Positions 1 to 6,363 of a DNA stretch of 13,783 bases are shown piece by piece (the stretch's first letter is position 1; the number at the start of each line of letters is the position of its first letter). The position numbers and the translations under genes are program-made. The notes below the pieces were generated by a model. That model saw only the letters and a program-made list of their open reading frames with translations. It was not told the origin of the DNA and did no database searches. The stretch covers positions 1 to 13,783 of the forward strand of contig JADFPK010000022.1 of the NCBI GenBank assembly GCA_022562375.1, written 5' to 3'. This stretch comes from Pseudomonadota bacterium. GTDB taxonomy: Bacteria; Pseudomonadota; Alphaproteobacteria; SMXQ01.

Positions 1-520
1 TGATGTTCTCGGTGCTGCGCCATGAGCTCAGGGCGAAGACGGTGGTTTTCTTCTGGCCCGCACTGATGACGTCCTTGATCGACTTGAAGGGCGAATCCTT
101 GAGCACGAATATGGCGCCCGGATCGACCCCGAAGACGCCGAGATGGTAGACGGTGTCCTCCCACTTCCAATCCGGCTTTTGCGAAGCGTACATGATGCCC
201 GTGGTGGCGATATTGGTGGTCATCAGAACCGTGCCGTCCTGGGGCTGGGTGCGGAAGTAGTCGAAGCCGATACGGCCCGACGCCCCGCGCTTGTTCAGCA
301 CCTTGATCTTGGTGCCGAGCTTCTTCGCCCAGACCTTGACCAGCACCCGGGTCAGGCGATCCTGCCCGCCGCCAAGCGAATGGGGCAGGATGATGGTGAC
401 CTGCTTCGGCGTCCACTCAGCGGCCTGGGCGGCCGAGAGCGCAACCATCGACAACACCGCGGCCGAGAATACCGCCGCCGCGGCGATTCCAAACGTTCCA
501 TGGGTGATTCTATCAGTCAC
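1..520 (-). CDS. TctC/Bug-type periplasmic substrate-binding protein, 3' part cut off
   Basis: The 173 visible residues start with a GTG at 520, preceded by AAGGAG (534-529) at 8-nt spacing. Residues 1-34 form a signal peptide: a short polar start, an Ala/Val-rich core and an AQAA cleavage region. The mature part begins with WTPKQVTIILPHSLGGGQDR, followed by the RASGRIG-like stretch (KRGASGRIG) and DYFRTQPQDGT. This is the usual beginning of tripartite tricarboxylate transporter binding proteins (TctC/Bug family, about 320 residues), which capture organic anions in the periplasm for a TctAB membrane pair. The window edge removes the C-terminal half and any tctAB genes, so whether it is an orphan binding protein cannot be seen. 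It diverges from the VOC gene. Family assignment is firm; the ligand is unknown. Confidence 0.85.
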   Translation of the reverse strand, partial: MTDRITHGTFGIAAAAVFSAAVLSMVALSAAQAAEWTPKQVTIILPHSLGGGQDRLTRVLVKVWAKKLGTKIKVLNKRGASGRIGFDYFRTQPQDGTVLMTTNIATTGIMYASQKPDWKWEDTVYHLGVFGVDPGAIFVLKDSPFKSIKDVISAGQKKTTVFALSSWRSTENI

Positions 521-585
521 TTTTGCGTCTCCTTGTTCCCTGGTGTTACGGCCCGAAGATTAAGCGGACCAAATTTACCGGACCC

Positions 586-600
586 GTAAGTATTGCTTAC
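586..600. promoter_or_regulatory. Candidate operator palindrome GTAAG-N5-CTTAC
   Basis: A perfect 5-bp inverted repeat with a 5-nt spacer sits 66-80 nt upstream of the GTG start of the TctC-type gene. It lies in the 238-bp divergent region shared with the VOC gene. The flanks partly extend the dyad (CCGTAAG...CTTACACGG). No convincing -35/-10 pair could be placed beside it, so an operator role is inference. A second dyad (GCGCACCCC, 604-612, against GGGGTGGCGC, 625-634) lies just beyond it. Confidence 0.3.
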
Positions 601-758
601 ACGGCGCACCCCCTCGGAAATACCGGGGTGGCGCGAGCCCTGGTTCCATTCTATAAAATCATAGCCTAAATTGGAAGCTCGGGTCTCGTTCCTATGTTGA
701 CGGGCGCCCAGCCGATGGTTTTGGCGCCCCAGGCGTCGATTCGACGGGAGAAGGTGAC

Positions 759-1139
759 ATGAAGATCAGGCACATTGCGATAAAGGTCGACGATCTCGAG
801 GCCGCCGGCGATTTCTACGAGAACTACCTGGGCTTCAGGGATGTCCGCAAAGGGCGCAACCGGGACCACTTTTCCCGCCACATGACCGACGGCAACATCG
901 ACATCGCCCTGGTCAAGTACGACGGCGAGGACTCATCGAACGAGGCGAAGGCCGCCGGCGAAGGCCCCTGCATCCATCATATCGGTTTCGAGGTCGATGA
1001 CATCGAGGCGCGGATCGAGGAGATCAAGGACAAGGGCTACGAGATCATCTCAGATCCCGGCGTCGTCCCGGTCAAGTTCCGCGCGCCCGGCGGCACCATC
1101 GCCGAGTTCGCGCCGCGTGCGCACTTCAAGCTCGACTAG
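759..1139 (+). CDS. VOC (glyoxalase/dioxygenase-fold) family protein
   Basis: This 126-residue protein has the two-module betaalphabetabetabeta layout of the vicinal-oxygen-chelate superfamily. Module 1 starts at MKIRHIAIKVDDLEAAGDFY and module 2 at HHIGFEVDDIEARIEEIKDKG. Candidate metal ligands are H5, H73 or H74, and E116 (GTIAEFAPR). The fourth ligand position, expected near residues 48-50 in module 1, is an Asp/Ala stretch rather than an obvious Glu. The length fits a single-domain lactoylglutathione-lyase-like or methylmalonyl-CoA-epimerase-like member. The start is ATG with GGAGAAGG just upstream. It stands alone on the plus strand; a REP-like element follows directly after its stop. 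Reaction and substrate cannot be told from sequence. Confidence 0.85.
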   Translation: MKIRHIAIKVDDLEAAGDFYENYLGFRDVRKGRNRDHFSRHMTDGNIDIALVKYDGEDSSNEAKAAGEGPCIHHIGFEVDDIEARIEEIKDKGYEIISDPGVVPVKFRAPGGTIAEFAPRAHFKLD

Positions 1140-1250
1140 CGCCAAAACGCGACCGTTAAATGGGGACAGTATATAGTTTTCAGTGGCTTGGAACCAATCT
1201 CTAGCTTCGGAAAAATATATACTGTCTCCAATATCAGCGCCAAAACGCGA
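1139..1250. mobile_element. REP/MITE-like hairpin element flanked by a 14-bp direct repeat
   Basis: The left arm 1161-1181 begins TGGGGACAGTATATA. The right arm 1210-1230, read in reverse complement, begins TGGAGACAGTATATA. The 21-bp arms differ at 2 positions and enclose a 28-nt loop. Outside the arms the 14-mer GCGCCAAAACGCGA occurs twice in direct orientation (1139-1152 and 1237-1250), like a target duplication or a repeated insertion module. The arm sequence resembles REP sequences that accompany REP-associated tyrosine transposases (recollection of the family, not a search). It lies between convergent genes, where the hairpin could also stop transcription from both sides, although no T-run follows either arm. 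Confidence 0.65.
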
Positions 1251-1273
1251 ACGAGCCGGACGCGGGGGGCGGT

Positions 1274-1837
1274 TTACGCCCCGACCGCGTCGACGAAGCG
1301 GTCGCGGATGCTAAGCCCGTCCATCGGGATGACGCCGATGCCGTCGGGCATGCCCGTTTCGGTCTTGATCACGATGATTTGGGGACCGTCGTTGGCGCCA
1401 AGCGCGCCTTCGACGGCGGGGGTGATCCGCGCTTCCTCCTCGATCAGGGTGACGCGCTCGACGCCGCAGGCACGGGCGACGGCGTCGAGGCGCAAATTAC
1501 CGGCGGTGAAGGAGGGCTGGAAGCCGGTCGATCCATAGCGTTCGTTATCGATGATGATCAGCAGGTAGTTCGCCGGGCGCACCAGGCCGATGGTGGCGAG
1601 CGAGCCCATGTTCATGGCCACCGCCCCGTCGCCCTCGAGCACGACGACCTTCTTGGCCTGGGACATGGCGAGGCCGAGGCCGATCGAGGAGGCGAGCCCC
1701 ATCGACCCCAGCATGTAGAAGTTCTCGGGCCGGTCGCGGATGACGAACAGCTCCTGGGCCGGGTGGCCGATGTTGCACACCACCAACTCGTCGGTGATTG
1801 CCTCCATGACCCGTTCGGTCGCTTCGAATCGTCTCAA
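1274..1837 (-). CDS. comE: ComE-type TPP decarboxylase, beta (TPP-binding) subunit
   Basis: This 187-residue protein is the C-terminal, diphosphate-binding half of a thiamine-diphosphate decarboxylase. Visible landmarks are IGHPAQELF (24-31), LGSMGLASSIGLGLA (43-57), the GDG motif at 69-71 followed by AVAMNMGSLATIG, and IDNERYGSTG (96-105), which supplies the Asn of the GDG-x(n)-N motif. Length and split organisation match ComE of sulfopyruvate decarboxylase (EC 4.1.1.79, sulfopyruvate to sulfoacetaldehyde plus CO2). Two-subunit phosphonopyruvate decarboxylases look very similar and cannot be excluded; neither xsc nor pepM is in the window. The start is TTG with AAAGG 8 nt upstream; an in-frame TGA lies just upstream, ruling out extension. 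The alpha gene lies 73 nt before it, bridged by a 24-codon ORF. Confidence 0.8.
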   Translation of the reverse strand: MRRFEATERVMEAITDELVVCNIGHPAQELFVIRDRPENFYMLGSMGLASSIGLGLAMSQAKKVVVLEGDGAVAMNMGSLATIGLVRPANYLLIIIDNERYGSTGFQPSFTAGNLRLDAVARACGVERVTLIEEEARITPAVEGALGANDGPQIIVIKTETGMPDGIGVIPMDGLSIRDRFVDAVGA

Positions 1838-1839
1838 GG

Positions 1840-1914
1840 TTAATACCTTTCAGTCTGTTTCAGCGCCGCGATCGGAGGCGGCGGGCGAACGGCGGGATCG
1901 AAGCTTCGCATCAT
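1840..1914 (-). CDS. 24-codon ORF bridging the alpha and beta decarboxylase genes
   Basis: The ORF reads MMRSFDPAVRPPPPIAALKQ and ends TERY. Its ATG overlaps the alpha-subunit stop as ATGA (1914-1911). A GGGAGGG Shine-Dalgarno-like sequence inside the end of the alpha gene precedes it by about 6 nt. Its TAA (1842-1840) ends 2 nt before the TTG start of the beta subunit. It therefore fills the 73-nt gap exactly and could couple translation of alpha to beta by termination-reinitiation. The proline run and small size resemble no family I know. It may be non-functional as a peptide, or a chance open frame in GC-rich DNA. Confidence 0.3.
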   Translation of the reverse strand: MMRSFDPAVRPPPPIAALKQTERY

Positions 1915-2414
1915 TCGCCGCCCTCCCAGAAACTGAAGGGGAAGAGGAAGCCGACGGGCTTTTGGGTCTCGAACGCCCTATTGATGCCTTCCCCGACCCG
2001 GTCGAGCTCGGCGGTGCTTACGATCTCGATGCAATCGACGCCGACGGCCTCCATCAACGGCTTGACCGCATCCCCCATGACCCGCTGGGCCTCGACCGGC
2101 TCGCCCTCGCTTCCCCGGTGGCTGGTGAGGAACACCACCGGTATCTTGAAATAAGTTAGCAGCGAACAGACGGCGTTGACGGTGTTGCCGAAGCCCGAGT
2201 TCTGCATCACCAGCGCCGGCCGCTTGCCCGCCATATAGGCGCCGGCGAGGATGCCGAGGCCCTCTTCCTCCCGCGTCACCGGCGTGTAGGTGATATCCGG
2301 GTCATCTTCGAGGCGTTCGATGAGCTCGGCCAGCAACTTGCACGGCACCGAGACGAAGAAATCGATCTTCTCGGCCCTCAGCCTTTCGTAGAGTTGCTCC
2401 GTCGGGGTCAACAC
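1911..2414 (-). CDS. comD: ComD-type TPP decarboxylase, alpha (PYR) subunit
   Basis: This 167-residue protein is the N-terminal pyrimidine-binding half of a split TPP enzyme, partner of the downstream beta subunit. The segment REEEGLGILAGAYMAGKRPA (48-67) carries the Glu expected to activate the TPP aminopyrimidine (E49-E51 region). MQNSGFGNTVNAVCSLLTY (70-88) and IPVVFLTSHRGSEGEPVEAQ (91-110) are characteristic of ComD-type sulfopyruvate and phosphonopyruvate decarboxylases. GTG at 2414 has AAGGAG only 3 nt away; the next codon, TTG at 2411, is at a better 6-nt spacing and may be the true start. It lies 24 nt after the longer FAH gene. Together with the two FAH hydrolases and the SLC13 permease it suggests catabolism of a substituted pyruvate. 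Confidence 0.82.
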   Translation of the reverse strand: MLTPTEQLYERLRAEKIDFFVSVPCKLLAELIERLEDDPDITYTPVTREEEGLGILAGAYMAGKRPALVMQNSGFGNTVNAVCSLLTYFKIPVVFLTSHRGSEGEPVEAQRVMGDAVKPLMEAVGVDCIEIVSTAELDRVGEGINRAFETQKPVGFLFPFSFWEGGE

Positions 2415-2438
2415 GCGCTCCTTTTCACGCCACCGGGC

Positions 2439-3332
2439 TCACGCCACCGGGTTTTCCAGCGTTCCGATGGGCTCGATGGTGATCGCCACCTCATCGCCCG
2501 GCCGGAGGAACTTCGGCGGATCGAAGCCGATGCCGACGCCGGCGGGCGTGCCGGTGGCGATGAGATCGCCGGGCTCGAGCGTCATGCCGAGCGAGATGGT
2601 CTCGATCACGGTGGGGATATCGAATATGAGATCGGCGACCGACACCTGCTGGCGCACCTCGCCGTTGACACGGGTCGTCATCTCCAGCGCGCCGACGTCC
2701 TTTACCTCATCCGCCGTCACCAGGCACGGACCCATGGGACAGAAGCCGTCGAGGCTCTTGCCAAGGAACCACTGGGAGTGGCGGCGCTGAATGGTGCGGG
2801 CGGTGACGTCGTTGATGATGGTGTAGCCATAGATATGGTCGAAGGCGTCGGCCCGGGAGATCTTGCGGCCGGCCTTGCCGATGACGATGGTCAGCTCGCC
2901 CTCGTAATCGACGCTGGCGGTGGGATCGAGATGGCCGGGAATGGGCTCGCCGGGCCCGATGACGCTCGATGTCCATTTGGTGAAGATGATCGGCAGGTCG
3001 GGAACGTCGACGCCGCCCGAGCTCTTGTCGAAGCCGCTGGCCTGAAATTCCCTGGCGTGCTCGTGATAGTTCTTGCCGACGCAAAGGATGTTCCGCGCCG
3101 GACGCGGGATCGGCGCCAGCAATTTGACCGCCGAGACCGCGATCAGCGCGTCCCTCGCCGCCTCGGCCACCCCATCGCCCGCCGGGCCGAGCGCCGCATC
3201 GCCAAGGGCGATGAAGCCAAGCATGTCGCGCGGCAGATCGGGGCAGGCGGCGGCAAGATCGAGGACCTTATCGCCGTCACAAAGGACGCCGATCCGCCTT
3301 CCATCGCCGTCGGAAAATGTCACCAGCCGCAT
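2439..3332 (-). CDS. FAH-family hydrolase/isomerase (long form)
   Basis: This 297-residue fumarylacetoacetate-hydrolase-fold enzyme has an N-terminal extension (1-75, MRLVTFSDGDGRRIG...) followed by the catalytic core. Metal ligands appear as E144 and E146 (YEGEL) and D175 (IINDVTARTIQ). The catalytic His/Glu pair corresponds to H92 and E95 (KNYHEHAREF), and the active-site Lys to K192 (LGKSLDGF). GTPAGVGIG (261-269) and an ENPV C-terminus are typical. The family includes acylpyruvases, 2-hydroxyhepta-2,4-diene-1,7-dioate isomerases, ureidoglycolate lyases and 2,4-diketo-3-deoxy-sugar-acid hydrolases; the sequence does not decide among these. ATG at 3332 is chosen over an upstream start at 3395 because it has AAGGGGG upstream and matches family N-termini; the extra 21 codons run through repetitive spacer. 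Confidence 0.85.
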   Translation of the reverse strand: MRLVTFSDGDGRRIGVLCDGDKVLDLAAACPDLPRDMLGFIALGDAALGPAGDGVAEAARDALIAVSAVKLLAPIPRPARNILCVGKNYHEHAREFQASGFDKSSGGVDVPDLPIIFTKWTSSVIGPGEPIPGHLDPTASVDYEGELTIVIGKAGRKISRADAFDHIYGYTIINDVTARTIQRRHSQWFLGKSLDGFCPMGPCLVTADEVKDVGALEMTTRVNGEVRQQVSVADLIFDIPTVIETISLGMTLEPGDLIATGTPAGVGIGFDPPKFLRPGDEVAITIEPIGTLENPVA

Positions 3333-3365
3333 CGTGTTCCCCCTTATCCCAATTCGCCGCCCGTC

Positions 3366-3393
3366 GATCGCCGCCGATCGATCGCCGCCGATC
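3366..3393. repeat. 14-bp exact tandem duplication between the two FAH genes
   Basis: GATCGCCGCCGATC occurs twice head to tail (3366-3379 and 3380-3393), followed by a partial third unit (AATCGCC). Each unit is itself nearly palindromic. The stop codon of the short FAH gene (3394-3392) falls at its edge, so the duplication lengthens the 59-nt spacer before the next gene. Confidence 0.6.
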
Positions 3394-4081
3394 AATCGCC
3401 AATGGTGATGGTCAGATCGCCGACCCCGTCGACATGGCCCTCGAGTTTATCGCCGCGTTCGACGGCGCCGACGCCCGCCGGCGTGCCCGAGTAGATCAGA
3501 TCGCCGGCGACCAGGGTGACCAAATGGGAAAGATGGGAAATCGTCTCCGGGACGCTCCAGATCAACTGCCCGAGGTCGCCCTCCTGGCGCGTCTCGCCGT
3601 TGACCTTGAGCCGGATGGCGCCCTCCTCCGGGTGGCCGATGTCGCTCGCCGGCGCCATCGCCGAACACGGCGCCGAGTGATCGAACCCCTTGCCCATGTC
3701 CCACGGCCGGCGCGCCTCCTTGGCCTCGCCCTGCAAGTCCCGGCGCGTCATGTCGAGACCGACGGCGTAACCGAAGACATGCTCGAGCGCCCGGGCGACG
3801 GGGATGTCCCGGCCGGTCTTGCCGATGCCGACCACCAGTTCGATCTCATGGTGGAGGTTGGACGTGGCGGACGGGTAGGGCATGACCGAACCGCCGGGGA
3901 GGATGGCGTCGGCGGGCTTCATGAAATAGAACGGCGGCTCGCGGTCCGGGTCGTGCCCCATCTCGCGGGCATGGGCGGCATAATTGCGGCCGACGCAATA
4001 GATGCGGCGAACCGGGAAGACATCGGAAGACCCGGGGATCGGCACCGTCGGCACCGGCGGACAGGGAATGGCATAGCTCAT
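3392..4081 (-). CDS. FAH-family acylpyruvase/fumarylpyruvate-hydrolase-like enzyme (short form)
   Basis: This 229-residue protein has the compact FAH fold without the N-terminal extension of its neighbour. [19 protein letters not shown] (24-42) contains the catalytic pair H37 and E40. HHEIEL (77-82) gives metal ligands E79 and E81, GLDMTRRD (108-115) gives D110, and DMGKGFD gives K131. GTPAGVG (199-205) follows. The length and [14 protein letters not shown] signature match the YcgM/FAHD1/NagK group: acylpyruvases, fumarylpyruvate hydrolase of the gentisate route, and oxaloacetate decarboxylase. It cleaves or decarboxylates a 2-oxo acid; the specific substrate is not visible. The ATG has only a weak ribosome-binding site. 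Two divergent FAH enzymes in series suggest two successive steps, or two substrates feeding the same decarboxylase. Confidence 0.87.
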   Translation of the reverse strand: MSYAIPCPPVPTVPIPGSSDVFPVRRIYCVGRNYAAHAREMGHDPDREPPFYFMKPADAILPGGSVMPYPSATSNLHHEIELVVGIGKTGRDIPVARALEHVFGYAVGLDMTRRDLQGEAKEARRPWDMGKGFDHSAPCSAMAPASDIGHPEEGAIRLKVNGETRQEGDLGQLIWSVPETISHLSHLVTLVAGDLIYSGTPAGVGAVERGDKLEGHVDGVGDLTITIGD

Positions 4082-4161
4082 GGTCGTTGCTCGGGATGTT
4101 GCGCGCTCCGCCGCACCCGAACCGGTTTCGTCGGCAGAGGGGGGAGCGAAATATGTTGATG

Positions 4162-4204
4162 GGCGTCACTGAGTGACGCCGGCGCCGCCCGCAACCGGGG
4201 GCGG
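4162..4204. promoter_or_regulatory. Perfect 19-bp palindrome plus adjacent GC hairpin upstream of the short FAH gene
   Basis: GGCGTCACT (4162-4170), one central G, then AGTGACGCC (4172-4180) form a perfect 9-bp dyad. Directly beside it, CCGCCC (4185-4190) and GGGCGG (4199-4204) pair across an 8-nt loop. Both lie in the 155-nt gap between the permease stop and the short FAH start. The one-base centre of the first dyad favours a protein-binding operator over an RNA hairpin. No T-run follows on the minus strand, so a Rho-independent terminator is not supported. Confidence 0.4.
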
Positions 4205-4236
4205 ACCGATATTGAATACCACCTAACGATCCTCCA

Positions 4237-6090
4237 TCAAAGCCCGTAATACCACGGCGCGAACAGGGTGAATGCCAGCCACACCAAGATCACCAGCGGC
4301 GCGCCGGCGCGGGTGAAGTCGAGGAACCGGTAATTGCCGGGCGCCATCACCAGAAGGTTGGTCTGGTAGCCGATCGGCGAGGCGAAACTGCAGTTGGCGG
4401 CGAAAATCACGGCGACGGCGAAGGGCTCGACCGCAACGCCGAGGCCGGTGGCGAGGCTGACGGCGATCGGCGTGAACAGCACCGCCGTGGCCTTGGCGTT
4501 GATCAGGTTCGACAGCACGGCGACGAGGAGGAAGAATCCGGACAACACCGACGCCGGGCCGAAGTCGCCCGCGCTTCTCAGCAACACCCCGGCCAGGAAG
4601 TCGGCGCCGCCGGTTTCCTGCATGGCAATGCCCAAGGCCAGGGCGGCGGCGATCATCATCACCACATTGCGGTCGATGGCGCGGCCCGCCTGGCGGACGT
4701 TGAGCACGTTGGCGGCCAACATCAGACCGGCGCCGCTGAGCGCGGCGATGGAGATCGGCAAGATGCCCAACGCGGCGATGGCGAGAACCGCCCCGAAGAT
4801 CGCCAGCGCCCGGCGCGCATGATGGACCGAAGGCAGATCGGCGGCGGACCATTCGATCAACAACACGTCGGGATTGCCGCGCAAGGCGGTGATGTCCTCT
4901 CGCCGTCCCTGGATGAGCAGCACATCGCCCCCGGCGAGGCGGATCTCGGTGATCCGGCTGCGGATCATCCGCGATTGCCGTTGCAACCCGACGACGATGC
5001 AATGGGTGTGGTAACGAAAGCCGATCTGCTCCAGCGTCCGGCCGATCAGGCGCGAGGTCGGCGTCACCATGACCTCGACCAATGTCTGGCTGCCGGCCTG
5101 CCAGCGGCGGGGTTCTTCCCCGGCCTCCGCCTCGCCCTCGGGCTCATCGCCAAGATCGGGGTGCAGAAGATCGGTTTCATCGCCGAGCAGATCGGTCAGC
5201 GCCTTGCGCGTCGCGGCGACGACCAGGATGTCGCCCGGCGCCAGGGTCAATTCGTCATCGAAGGGCGGCACGAAGGCGTGCTCGCCGCGCTGGAGGATGC
5301 GGACGGTGACCTCCGCCAGTTGCGGGAAATAACCGCCGAGTGGCGCCAGGCCATCGAATTGCGAACCCTCGGCGACGCTGATCTGGGCGATGAACTGACG
5401 GCCGCCGCCGGTCAGCGCCGCCGTAAGCAAGTCGCGCGACGGCATTAGCCGCGGCGCGATGGTGACCAGATAGACCAGGCCGACGACGGCCAGCACGATG
5501 CCGGGCACGGTGAAATCGAAAAACCCGAAGCCCGGGCGTCCCATCTCCACCAGCGTTCCCGACACCAGGAGATTGGTGCTCGACCCGATCAGCGTCGTCA
5601 TGCCGCCGAGGATCGCCGCGAAGCTGAGCGGCATCATCATCCGGCTCGGCGAACGGTCGAGCCGTTCGGACAGCACCTGCATGACCGGTATGAAGATGAC
5701 CACCACCGGCGTGTTGTTGAGAAAGCCGCTGACCACCAGCACGGTGATCAAGACCAGCGCCAGCGCCAGGACGGCATGGCCCCGCGCCAGGCGCAGCACC
5801 AGACCGGCGCCGCGCTCGAGCACGCCGGTCGCCGCCAGCCCCTGGCCCATGACCAGCAGCCCGACCACGGCGAGCAGCGCCGGATTGGCGAAACCGGCCA
5901 GCAACTGCTTGGCGCCGAGGCGGTTGGCGCCGGTTTCGTCGATGACGGGGGCGAAGTGGAACAGCACCGCGAGGGTGCATATCACCCCCAGCGATGTCAG
6001 CGCCAGGGGGATGCGTTCGAACGCATAGAGCACCAATGCCGCGATGATGACGGCAAAGATCGCCCACATGCCGAAGTCGGTCCCGGTCAA
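4237..6090 (-). CDS. SLC13/DASS-type anion permease with two RCK_C (TrkA-C) domains
   Basis: The protein has about 617 residues from TTG 6090 (639 if read from GTG 6156; residue numbers below use the longer reading). N-terminal membrane segments contain SGFLNNTPVVVIFIP (143-157) and GGMTTLIGSSTNLLVSG (184-200), both hallmark SLC13 motifs. Two soluble RCK_C domains follow: about 253-326 (ISVAEGSQFDGLAPL, LAPGDILVVAA) and about 357-428 (VMVTPTSRLIGRTLEQIGF, LAGGDVLLIQG). The second membrane half repeats the motifs as LSNLINAKATAVLFTPIA and FASPIGYQTNLLVMAPGNY. Such carriers move sulfate, sulfonates or di/tricarboxylates; direction and substrate are unknown. TTG 6090 is preferred because GGGGGAG lies 5 nt upstream, while GTG 6156 has no such site and abuts a strong hairpin. 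It is the first gene of the putative decarboxylase cluster. Confidence 0.88.
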   Translation of the reverse strand: MTGTDFGMWAIFAVIIAALVLYAFERIPLALTSLGVICTLAVLFHFAPVIDETGANRLGAKQLLAGFANPALLAVVGLLVMGQGLAATGVLERGAGLVLRLARGHAVLALALVLITVLVVSGFLNNTPVVVIFIPVMQVLSERLDRSPSRMMMPLSFAAILGGMTTLIGSSTNLLVSGTLVEMGRPGFGFFDFTVPGIVLAVVGLVYLVTIAPRLMPSRDLLTAALTGGGRQFIAQISVAEGSQFDGLAPLGGYFPQLAEVTVRILQRGEHAFVPPFDDELTLAPGDILVVAATRKALTDLLGDETDLLHPDLGDEPEGEAEAGEEPRRWQAGSQTLVEVMVTPTSRLIGRTLEQIGFRYHTHCIVVGLQRQSRMIRSRITEIRLAGGDVLLIQGRREDITALRGNPDVLLIEWSAADLPSVHHARRALAIFGAVLAIAALGILPISIAALSGAGLMLAANVLNVRQAGRAIDRNVVMMIAAALALGIAMQETGGADFLAGVLLRSAGDFGPASVLSGFFLLVAVLSNLINAKATAVLFTPIAVSLATGLGVAVEPFAVAVIFAANCSFASPIGYQTNLLVMAPGNYRFLDFTRAGAPLVILVWLAFTLFAPWYYGL

Positions 6091-6158
6091 CGGCACTCCC
6101 CCGATGTCCTCGAATGTTGTTGTCGTCGTCGTGGAGGCAAAGCGTAACACGCCCACGC

Positions 6159-6220
6159 ACCGGCGCGAAGGGCGCCGGTCCCCGCCGGCCGATCACGGCG
6201 GCGCAGCCGCCGCGCCGCCG
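6159..6220 (-). promoter_or_regulatory. Two strong GC hairpins in the permease leader
   Basis: CGGCGGCGC (6196-6204) and GCGCCGCCG (6212-6220) form a 9-bp stem with a 7-nt loop. ACCGGCGC (6159-6166) and GCGCCGGT (6172-6179) form an 8-bp stem with a 5-nt loop. If transcription of the permease begins beyond 6220, the leader RNA folds into both. The second ends 2 nt before GTG 6156, which would hide that start. Function is inference; chance in GC-rich DNA is possible. Confidence 0.3.
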
Positions 6221-6309
6221 TTCCGTCGTGGTGGTGGTTTCCCGGCATCCTTGGCGCAGCGCCGGGGATGGAATTAGATATGGTGTCCGCTTAATTCCGC
6301 GACCGGGCG

Positions 6310-6333
6310 ATCCGGTGCTAATATCCGCCGGAT
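6310..6333 (+). promoter_or_regulatory. Candidate extended -10 promoter of the cyclase gene inside an inverted repeat
   Basis: TGCTAATAT (6316-6324) matches an extended -10 element (TGnTATAAT-like), placing a start near 6331 and a leader of about 30 nt before ATG 6364. ATCCGG (6310-6315) and CCGGAT (6328-6333) form an inverted repeat exactly bracketing it, where a bound repressor would block polymerase. No good -35 box is seen at 17 nt. Confidence 0.35.
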
Positions 6334-6363
6334 AGCCAGTGTGGCGGACGTTTGTTTGCGAAA

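Noticed and set aside
1161..1230. Ordinary Rho-independent terminator
   Set aside because: The stem is AT-rich towards the loop, no T-run follows either arm, and flanking direct repeats point to a mobile element; a termination side effect remains possible.
1274..2414. Firm assignment as sulfopyruvate or phosphonopyruvate decarboxylase
   Set aside because: Two-subunit members of both activities look alike and the diagnostic neighbours xsc or pepM are not in the window; kept as ComDE-type.
2394..3494. 366-residue open frame on the plus strand
   Set aside because: It is antisense to the long FAH gene, Arg/Asp/His-rich without family motifs, and arises from GC-rich codon bias of the real gene.
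3317..4159. 280-residue open frame on the plus strand
   Set aside because: Antisense shadow of the short FAH gene, whose catalytic and metal residues are all intact on the other strand.
5255..6196. 313-residue minus-strand frame overlapping the permease
   Set aside because: Arg/Gly/Ala-rich out-of-frame translation of the SLC13 gene with no membrane pattern.
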